64,000 nt of DNA, from NCBI RefSeq assembly GCF_016808335.1, contig NC_053145.1, positions 27,291,120-27,355,119 on the forward strand. The letters run 5' to 3'. Positions 56,278 to 64,000 of the stretch are shown here, piece after piece. This stretch comes from Panicum virgatum (Eukaryota; Streptophyta; Magnoliopsida; Poales; Poaceae). Each line of letters starts with the position of its first letter. The stretch's first letter is position 1. A program made the translations under genes and the position numbers. The notes under the pieces were generated by a model, which was not told the DNA's origin, did not search any database, and saw only the letters and a program-made list of their open reading frames with translations.

Positions 56278-56292
56278 CCCCCCCCCAAGCTT
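56278..56292 (-). other. Polypurine tract of element G
   Basis: On the minus strand AAGCTTGGGGGGGGG abuts the LTR. GAGGACGAGCAAAAGTTT just ahead of it is the usual Athila 3' context. Confidence 0.85.
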
Positions 56293-57590
56293 AAACTTTT
56301 GCTCGTCCTCGAGCAAAGCTCAAACTGAGGCTCGATGGATCAGGAGTTGCATCGATGCTCACACCCAGTAGGTACCTTGTGCACAGCATATTACTCGTCC
56401 CATATGTACTATGAGTAAGTTGGCTCATACCTAAGGTTCTGGAAGATGGGGCATATTTGTTTTCATCCCTTGGTCTTGAGCGGTTGAAGGACTGAACAAC
56501 CTTCACCGAAATATTATCTGCTGCTTATTCAGGTTCTTCTCTCGGAGTTTTTGCAAGATTTTCAAAGAAACTCAAGTTTCCCAATGGTACTCTCAAGTCA
56601 CTCAAGGTGTATGATCCTCACATGGGGTCGGAGTTTTTGACCCTCTTTTCCCTACTCCTAAGGCTGATATGTGGAGTTTGTAGGTAGGGAGAGTGTCGCA
56701 TACCTTGGTTACCTATATTGCCGAGCCGAATGATGATCCGAGAAGGATTGGAACTTAACCATATTCCGATCTTTGTTAGGTGTCAAAGGATGGAAAGAGA
56801 TGGGCTCACACTAGGAAGGAAATTTGGTCTATTTATTTGAACTCCTTGTTTGCAACTCTTTGGGAGAGTGGGATTTTCTTCTCTCATTTTTTTTAGAGAA
56901 GATACCCTCTCTCTTTGCTGAAATGATTCTAATAACTTTGGAGTTTCATGATGAGAAGACCTTATATGGGATGATCAGTTGTATGGTGGAGACTTTTGTT
57001 GTATGATTGCGGGGGAAAGGATGTCTGACAGTGGATGTTAATCCCGGAATGGGTGATTAGCAGGCCAGACATGTGAGGCTAGCAGACGATGGGTATATGG
57101 AGGAAATTGATTGGCAGATGGCAAGTTCTATTTCCTTGACGGACACATCGTTTGGCAAAGCTCATGATAACACAAGATAGCTCATTTTGGTTTATATAGG
57201 ACGTATGGCTTTGGATGGGTCATTAAAACCATATGGGAAACCTTCACCAAAATTTTAATTTTCAAAAGATTCCGAGAGGTTCCCTACTAGAGCAAGCAGT
57301 TTTAAATCCGGTTTGGGCTATCTCAAATCCCGCAACAACTTAGACTTCGGAAATTAAACTCATGCCTCCACTCAACCATTTTTCAGTGGAACTAAAATGT
57401 GCCAACTAGCTCATGTACTAGGAGAGTAAAAAGTTGTAAACGAGGCACATACGAGGCATGAACAGAGCAACTATTCATCATTTCCAGGGCAAGAGCTTAC
57501 ACGGATTTCCACTCATATGAGACTATTCTTTATTATTTTTATTTTTATTTTTTTATTTTTTTAGATGCATGCTATCATGGCATGGCTGCT
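56293..57590 (-). other. Element G 3' untranslated region
   Basis: No supported frame. It ends in an A-rich tract on the minus strand (T-rich, 57525-57565, on the plus). Confidence 0.6.
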
Positions 57591-57639
57591 TGAAAGACGG
57601 TCGGGATGTGGTGACTTACCTGACGGTATGACCCTCCCA

Positions 57640-59354
57640 AGCTTCGAAGAAGCTCAGTCCTCCTCATCGGAGTCCTGGTCCTCCTCGTCATCTTCCTCTT
57701 CCTCTTCCTCTTCCTCTTCCTCATCCTCATCCTCATCGTCGTTGTCCTCTTGTTCAGGCTGCCGGTATTGATGGGGCTGATAGTCCGGCTAGGACGGTTG
57801 ATGGTCTAGCCCCATGCGGAGGAAGATGTTGGAGACATCGTACTGCATTGCTGAAGTCAGCCCCTAGTTCTACTGAGTCAATTGGGTGTTGTGTGCGATG
57901 GTGTCCTGCATCTGCTGCTGCTGTGTGCTGTGTGGTGATCTGGTTCAAGAGGTCGGAGATGCTTCGCATAATCGGTTCTTCATAGTTGAAGCGTGCTGAT
58001 GCCAAAGGACCCACCTGAGGACCATAAGACGGATGCATACCTGCGGGGTAGTACGGTCCCTGATCACCGGTGTACCCACTACTGCCAGCCTGGAACATGT
58101 TCGGGTCGCCATGGGCATAGTTCCCATAGGCTTCATCGAAGCTCATGTTCTGGGTGGATGGTCCGGGCTGCGTAGTAGTGGAAACCGGGGGCACTTGACG
58201 CGATGAACCTGCTCCGGCTAGTTGGTCCAGCCGGGTTCTGCTTCTCGTCTGAGGACCTACAACACTCCGTCGTGCGGGATCCTTCTCCATCTGCAAGGTT
58301 AGGCTCTTCACCGCGTAGAGAGAGAGAGAGTCTCGGGCATGGGAGTTCGATCTCTCTGTCGTACCCGGGGTAACACATAAAAATGGAATTTTCGGGCCCT
58401 TCGCGCATCATGTTTCCCTGCACAAAGTGCTCGAGGCCAACCTCGTACCTGAATGCCTCGGTTTCTGGCATGAAGATTACCTCGGCATTGTCCAACACAC
58501 CGACGTACCTCGCAATGTGAGTGACTAGGGAGGTCATATAGATGGGGCTTCTGCCGGAGATTATCTTCTGCCAGTGGGCGAGCATGGTTCTGACTGGAGA
58601 GCAACGAATTTCCTTCGCCATGGCGTACAAGTACTGTAGCTTGGGCAAGCTGCAAAGGCGAAGGCCTGCACGAGGGGTGCACGACCATGGTGAGCCACTT
58701 GGCTAGGAACCTCAAAGTAGGATTATGGATGGAGACTATGCTATTTTTGCTACTCACAGGTTCATTTGATATTGCACTCCACCATGAATTTCGGTCGTAA
58801 CGATATTTCTTAGCAAGCTCGTTGGGGTCAAGGGTGCATCTTTTATGAAAACCCAACGCGATGCTAAATTCTTTTAAATTCATTTCAAATTGTTCATTGA
58901 AGAGATGGAAATAAACTTTAGTTTTAGCACCGGTTTCTTCAATGGCAATGGAAATAAGAAATTCCATGGTTAAGAGTTGCGAACCTGGTTCGATGATGTT
59001 GACAAAGTTCACCCATCCGACAGCAGTGAAGGAGTTGTTCATGTCCTGCTTGAGTCCCGTCTTCATGAGCAAGCGTGACTCGAACCGCTTGGCATGGCCA
59101 AAGTTCTGCCTCTTCAGTAGCTCCAGGGCCTCCCGTTCGTAGTCGTTCTTAACGACGATTTGCTCAACCATCGTCAGGACCCTGATGCGGAGATGGTGCC
59201 TCGGGACTATTGGAGACTCCTCTTCCTCACGGGACACATTTGTATGGTGACCGGAGTCAACCGACATATTATCCCGCGAGGAAGACGAACTCCGTGAACT
59301 TCTCGAGCTCTTCGAGAACGCCTTCTTGATCTTTTCTTTTGCTTTCTCGAACAT
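57640..59354 (-). pseudogene. Element G 3' frame (Athila envelope-position protein), frameshifted
   Basis: Coding runs minus from ATG 59354: a Ser/Lys-rich start, then DYEREALELLKRQNFGHAKR, FTAVGWVNFVNI and FEMNLKEFSIALGF. This is the common plant retroelement protein found downstream of pol in Athila-type elements. A frameshift near 58660 moves coding to 58648-58310 (HWQKIISGRSPIYM, HFVQGNMMREGP). Another near 58300 leads to 58311-57800, a Ser/Gly/Pro/Gln-rich region. A third near 57780 would give an acidic Asp/Glu-run tail (the CCTCTTCCTCTT repeat at 57655-57750). The role of this protein is not established; I see no membrane segment. Confidence 0.7.
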
Positions 59355-59416
59355 GGTTCCTGCAAAATGTTAGTACACAATACCCGAAGGATATGACAAC
59401 TAATAGAGAGGTTAGT

Positions 59417-62400
59417 TGTAACACTCCAATGTAAATTTCAGTATTTAATAATAAATTTAATTGGCTCTCTTTAATTTTCTAAGGTTTTATATGCTTAGCC
59501 TTGCATTTAAATTAATTTTCTTTCACAAGTAATTAAATCTTTTTAGGTTAAACATGTTTGTGCATTCATGCTGGTGCATGGCTTTATTTTGGTTGAGTGA
59601 TAGGGTTTCAATTCAAATTTTAAATTTGAATTCAAATAGAGTTGAGTGTTGTTTTAAAAAGAAAAGAGAAAGAAAACAAGAAAAATGGAAAACCTGAAAC
59701 CATCCCAGCCAGCCCAGCAACCCACCCGGCCGACCCAGTTTTCCCCGGACCACGGCCTCCCTCTCTTTTGCCCCCGCGGCCCAGTCCACCTCCCCGTTCA
59801 GCCCAAACCGCAGCCTGCTTACCCCGCTCACCCGCGCCTTCTCTCTCTCTCACTGCCGCCGGGACCCAACCTGTCGGCGTGTTCCTCCTCCCACCTTCCT
59901 TCTTCTTCGCGCCAGCGAAGCTCTGCTCCACCCGCGCCGCTCCCCCGCTGCCCGTGAGCCACCCCGATCCTGCAGGTCCACCGGTCATCCTCCCGCACGC
60001 ACATTCATTCTAGAAGCTTCCTCCCCCAGCGCCCGGGATCGCGCAACGGCCGCGGAACGCGATCCGCTTCCTCCGCACGCCGTGATCACAGCCGTAATCT
60101 AAGCACTGGGCACGTCCGCCCATGATCCCCGGCCTCTTCCTTTTAATCAGCCCCGTGACCCTCCTGCGCCCTACCATGCCATTCCACCGCCTTTTTGCAC
60201 CCCAGTGCCCGCTCCGCCACGCCATTGCCATGCCGCAGCTCTGCTCCGCCGTGGACCGGCCGCCCCGCTGCACCTCCACCCTTGCGAACCCCCACAGAAG
60301 CTCCGACGTACCGCCAGGGAGCTCCCCGAGCTCGCTTGCCCCAGGTCCACCCGTGCAACGGCCGGAATTTGACCCGAGACCCGATGCCGGTGAGATGCTC
60401 CGCCCTTGCGATTCCTCACCACCGGCGATTCCCAGACCTCCCTGACCCCACTGACACCTCCGCAGGAACACCCCGCGTTGATCCACGGGATCCAGGAGCC
60501 TAGAGCGCCTCTGCAGCGACCCCGCCCCCGAGCTCCGTCAAGCGCCGCCGCACGACCTCAACACCATCACCCCGGCACGCTGATCCAACCCGACTCGGGC
60601 CCTCGGTGAGCATCCACACACTTCCCTGGCCCTGTTGTGCTGGGAATCTTGGCACGTAGGCCACCCCGCTGGCTAGAACACCGTACGTCGGTGCCCCGCC
60701 GCCGCGCTCACCACAGCTCCGCCGTGGTGGACACCCTGCAGGCCAGCACAGTCCCGCACACCCCTCGCACGGGCTTGCGCCTGCTTCACAGAAGCTCTCT
60801 GAGCCTTTGCACTCACCCCTGACCCCCAGAACGGCCTGCACGCCGCGCGCCGGTGATGCGCCGCCGCACAGTTTTGCCCCTCGCCATGGCGAGCCTTGTT
60901 CAAGTCTGGAGACCCTGTTCTAGGTGCACAGGTGGATTACGCGGGTCGCGTAGTCCATCCTAGACCCAAAGCCCGGTCGATTTGACCCCCGGAGGGCCGA
61001 GTTCGGCCATCTCTGGCGAGCCTCCGCCACGGGAGCGTCGTCTCCGGCGACTCGCGCCGCCGCCCCGCGTGCCCAACCGACCTCAGCCGTGCGATCTGTA
61101 TCCAACGGCCAGAAACACCCGAGCCCGAGTCAATCCAGGCGGATACCGGTCATCACTGGTAATCTTACTAAAGAGACCCCCGCCTTTCCCAATATTAACC
61201 CGCGGTCCTAACCAGTGTAAAAGTAATTACATCTAGGCCCTGTTTTATTCGCTTAGACCCCTGAGCTTTTCAGATTTTGAACTCGCAATCCATCCCGATT
61301 GTTTTAGCGCTTTAGCCCACGGATCTTTTCAGTTTTTACATTTTAGTCCCTGGTTTTTGCAGAAAACCCATGGAAACTCTATTTTTCTTGCAGAAAAGCC
61401 CCCTAGAACTTGTTTTAATCCTAGTTTTCGCGTTCTAGCTCCATTTTAGGCGTTCTATATATCCACGTGATCGTTGTAACACGTAGAATAGTTCTAGCTC
61501 ATTTTTGTTTGCTATTTTTATGTATTGTTGTACTGTTTCTTAGTGTTTGCCTTTGTTTGCATGTATGTGTATGTGCTGGACTTGTTTTGGCGTTGCGATC
61601 GTGAGTAGACGTTGATCCTTCGGAGGAGTACCAGTACCCGGAGCAGCCACCGTCTTCACAGCAGTTTGAGTAGCAGGAGAACTTTGAGGAAGGCAAGTAT
61701 AACATGAACACCACCTATCACTTTAAATACATTTTCATACTGCATTTTAATACTGTATGCCTATAAGGACTTTCCTAGCCACTTTATACCCTTTATATAT
61801 ATATCCCTTGGGTTGCATTTTGGTTAGTTGTGCTAGGTGCCGCGCTATAACACACTTGGTCCTTTTAAATTAATTTGATTAATGGTATATACAACTTAAT
61901 TGTGGGAGTGGCCCGCTTGAGTGGCTCACGTCTCGTTAAAAATTGGTTTTTCTAGAAACATGGTTTAGGGGGCCAGCACGGTGCTTAGTGCTGGGTTGGC
62001 CACTCTCCCTAAGGACCGGTTCATAGAGGGACAACCTGGGACAACAGCGCTACCACAAGACTGGAATGGGACGGTCTTGGCTTACTAATTAGGTCTTTTT
62101 GGTCTGGAGTAACTTACCGACGGGGCAAGGGTGGTAAGCTTCTATGGCCCTCGTACTGAGTGGCCTCGTCTGTGCTTTTGTGTCTTGACGCCCACTAGAC
62201 CTGCTTCATAGTCGCCGATCCAACCCTCGCGGTTACTTCTTACCAACGAGATTCTTTGTAACGGCCTCGTAGTGAGTTTGCTAGTCATCTCACCTACGGA
62301 AATGTGATGAACAACTAGCGTAGCTCACGACTTGTGGGTAAAGATGTGCAACCTCTGCAGAGTGTAAAACTGGTATACTAGACGTGCTCACGGTCATGAG

Positions 62401-63009
62401 CGGCCCAGATCCTCCTTTTGATTAGTGGGGTTATCTTCCTTTGATTAGGGAGGTTCCCCGGGTGGTTTGGTTTGGTTCTTAGTAGTATCATCATTAATTC
62501 TGATTAATTACTATGTAACTGGGGTATGGTAACTCATCAACTTGTAGTAAATAGCTTTAATAAAATTTTGCCAGGATTAAAAGTTAATGCAGTTGAGTCA
62601 GCCAACCTTAGAGCCTCATAGTTTGTGTTATACTTGTTGAGTACAAGTTGTGTACTCACTCTTGCCTACTCTACTCTTTTCCTCTTGTTCTCTTTGGGGA
62701 TACCCTACTGCTGGACGCAAGGGAGTTCACCCAAAGCTACTAGGACTACGAGGACTTCTAGGCTGTCATCTCCCAGTCGACGTCCCTGTGGTGCCCAGCT
62801 TCCGAGAGTTTTCGTATATGTATTTACACTTCCACTGTATCTGACATTTTGTCATTCATGTAATAAATAACATTTGTACTCGCTTTATTATGTCTTTTTA
62901 CGTGATATGTGCTGTGATATATTATTCATTCTGTTGTATATACGTGTGACTTGATCCTGGCACGTATATGATTGCTCGGTTTATGTCCTTTTATAAACCG
63001 GGTGTTACA
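59417..63009 (+). repeat. 5' LTR of element H (3593 bp)
   Basis: It begins TGTAACACTCC and ends GGGTGTTACA. Layout is as in C: AT-rich start, GC- and CpG-rich block (about 59690-61150), intron-like region, exon-like block and AATAAATAA near 62860. Open frames in the GC-rich block are compositional. Confidence 0.9.
61609..61692 (+). other. Exon-like block in the LTR of H
   Basis: Corresponds to 5993-6082 of C: same GTGAGTAG before and AAG|GCAAGT after, 84 nt against 90. Indels are in-frame and several third-position changes are silent. One Gln codon reads TAG. The second block (near 62725-62760) has lost its acceptor and gained a TAG, so this copy is decayed. Confidence 0.45.
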
Positions 63010-63012
63010 GAG

Positions 63013-63024
63013 TGGTATCAGAGC
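63013..63024 (+). other. Primer-binding site of element H
   Basis: TGGTATCAGAGC, three bases after the LTR, as in C. The leader that follows (63025-63341) shows no frame. Confidence 0.92.
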
Positions 63025-63341
63025 TATATCGACTGTAGGACGAAAGCTTAGATAGAACTGGTCGAGTTTTAGGTCTTCTTCTCTCTAAACCTTGTCTGCT
63101 GAAACTATTTTGCTATTATACCCCTTGAATTCTAAGATTTTTACTCGTCTTACCTTGATTTTTTCTCTATGGAATTAGTTTCCGTAGCTTTGGCCCTAAA
63201 GTATCTCACCGACCCTTTTCAGTCTAGGATTCCCTGACCTCAGCACGATAGACCGTTTTGTGACATGTTGTGTTAGTCGAGTCGCGTGATAAACTCGACT
63301 GAAGTGTGAACTTTTGAATGCTTGTTATTATGCTAGATGTT

Positions 63342-63578
63342 TGTAACACCCGGTTTATAAAAGGACATAAACTGAGCAATCATATACGTGCCAGGATCAA
63401 GTCACACGTATATACAACAGAATGAACAATATATCACAGCACATATCACATAAAAAGATGTAATAAAACGAGTACGAATGTTATTTATTACATTAATGAC
63501 AAAATATCTGATACAGAGTATGCGGAAGCGTAATACATAAACGAAGCCTCTCGGAAGCTGGGCTCCACAGGTACGTCG
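63342..63578 (-). mobile_element. Element I: inverted LTR end of the same family, fragment
   Basis: The plus strand reads TGTAACACCCGGTTTATAAAA, the reverse complement of the LTR 3' end of H and C, and stays collinear for 237 bp until element J starts. The simplest reading is a minus-strand element inserted in H's leader, its 3' LTR then split by J. An inversion is also possible. Confidence 0.8.
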
Positions 63579-64000
63579 TGTAACACCTTAATTTAAATTT
63601 CAGCATTTTATAATAAATTTAAATGGCTTTATTTAATTTTCTAAGGTTTATTGTGTTAGATTTGCATTTAATCTAAAATTTTGTTCCTTAAGTAATTAAA
63701 ATTTTAATCATAGATTTAAATTTTGGTGTTGCATTCATGCTGGTGCATAGTTTTAATTAATTGAGTGTGGTTTGAATTCAAATTTGAATTTGAATTCAAG
63801 CTTTGTTTGAATTAGAAATAGAAGAGAAGAAGAAATAGAAAAGGAACCCAAAACCAAACTCAACCCAGCACCGGCCCAACCCGCACGCGATCGGGCCCGC
63901 TCCACCCCGGCCTGCTTCGCGATGCGGCCAGCGCTTCACGCCCAAGCCCCCCCTCTCTCCCTCGGCCCAGCCTGCGCCACCACGCGACCGCAAGACCCCG
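63579..64000 (+). mobile_element. Element J: start of another LTR of the same family
   Basis: It begins TGTAACACCTTAATTTAAATT and follows the LTR starts of C and H: the AT-rich part, GCATTCATGCTGGTGCAT, then entry into the GC-rich block. It runs off the right edge. CGTCG at 63574-63578 is the presumed target duplication. Confidence 0.85.

Larger units (their letters stand above)
54595..59416 (-). mobile_element. Element G: Athila-type LTR element, 3' part only
   Basis: On the minus strand the visible part is a broken frame (59354-57640), about 1.35 kb without coding, a polypurine tract (56292-56278) and the complete 3' LTR (56277-54595). The remainder, including gag-pol if present, should lie right of element H. 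The frame just inside the 3' LTR is in the envelope-like position of Athila elements. Confidence 0.8.
59417..63341 (+). mobile_element. Element H: chromodomain-Gypsy family (relative of C), 5' LTR and leader only
   Basis: A 3593-bp LTR is followed by TGGTATCAGAGC and about 320 bp of leader that aligns with C's leader, then interrupted by element I. TTAGT at 59412-59416 is the presumed target duplication. It is related to C but clearly diverged, with many indels. It interrupts G just upstream of its broken frame. Confidence 0.88.

Noticed and set aside
57655..57750. CCTCTTCCTCTT microsatellite as an independent repeat
   Set aside because: On the minus strand it falls in the expected position of an acidic tail of the broken G frame, so I treat it as part of that gene.
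63342..63578. Simple inversion of H's LTR end
   Set aside because: The fragment starts exactly at an LTR terminus and differs from H by several substitutions, so a separate minus-strand insertion fits better. Inversion is not fully excluded.

Overview
The window is intergenic DNA from a large plant genome, almost certainly a grass. It holds no host gene, tRNA or rRNA that I can support. Essentially all of it is LTR retrotransposons inserted into one another, plus one short hAT-type DNA element. The grass assignment rests on the element types: SIRE-type Copia, Tat-lineage Gypsy with antisense genes, chromodomain Gypsy with 3.4-kb GC-rich LTRs, and Athila-type LTRs. I cannot name the species.

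Elements are lettered A to K. The oldest layer is D, a SIRE-like Copia on the + strand visible at 22645-26124. Its left half was split by B, a Tat-lineage Gypsy (+) ending at 22644 whose 5' end lies off the left edge. B's gag was then hit by A (-, 1-3692, same LTR family as B but without pol) and by C (+, 3996-15958), a complete chromodomain Gypsy with target duplication TGACA.

D's right side was hit by E (+, from 26125), a large non-coding Athila-like derivative. E carries the complete Tat element K (28310-41820, target duplication TTATC). E's 3' LTR was hit by F (-, from 46579), F's 5' LTR by G (-, from 54595), G by H (+, from 59417), H by I (-, from 63342), and I by J (+, from 63579). D>E>F>G>H>I>J is a seven-level nest whose right-hand halves should lie beyond the window in reverse order. 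A hAT-type element (47422-48255, target duplication TACATGGA) sits in F's LTR.

The sense gag-pol frames of A, B, C, D and K are all disabled. In A, B and C the reading frame is largely kept, and the stops are mostly CAG>TAG, CAA>TAA or CGA>TGA, as expected from deamination of methylated cytosine. K is the exception on its other strand. There a five-exon antisense gene (39421-36465) remains open and phase-consistent, encoding a plant-mobile-domain-like protein with a basic patch and a C-terminal coiled coil.

The most unusual signal is element-specific short-motif enrichment. GCCGAT/ATCGGC occurs 37 times in 4.1 kb of F (about 2 expected) and is also frequent in K. TACTCG/CGAGTA is enriched in A and B. 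Both families carry antisense genes, although of different protein types. A working hypothesis is that the antisense proteins recognise these CpG-containing motifs, as the VANC proteins of VANDAL transposons recognise theirs. That is inference.
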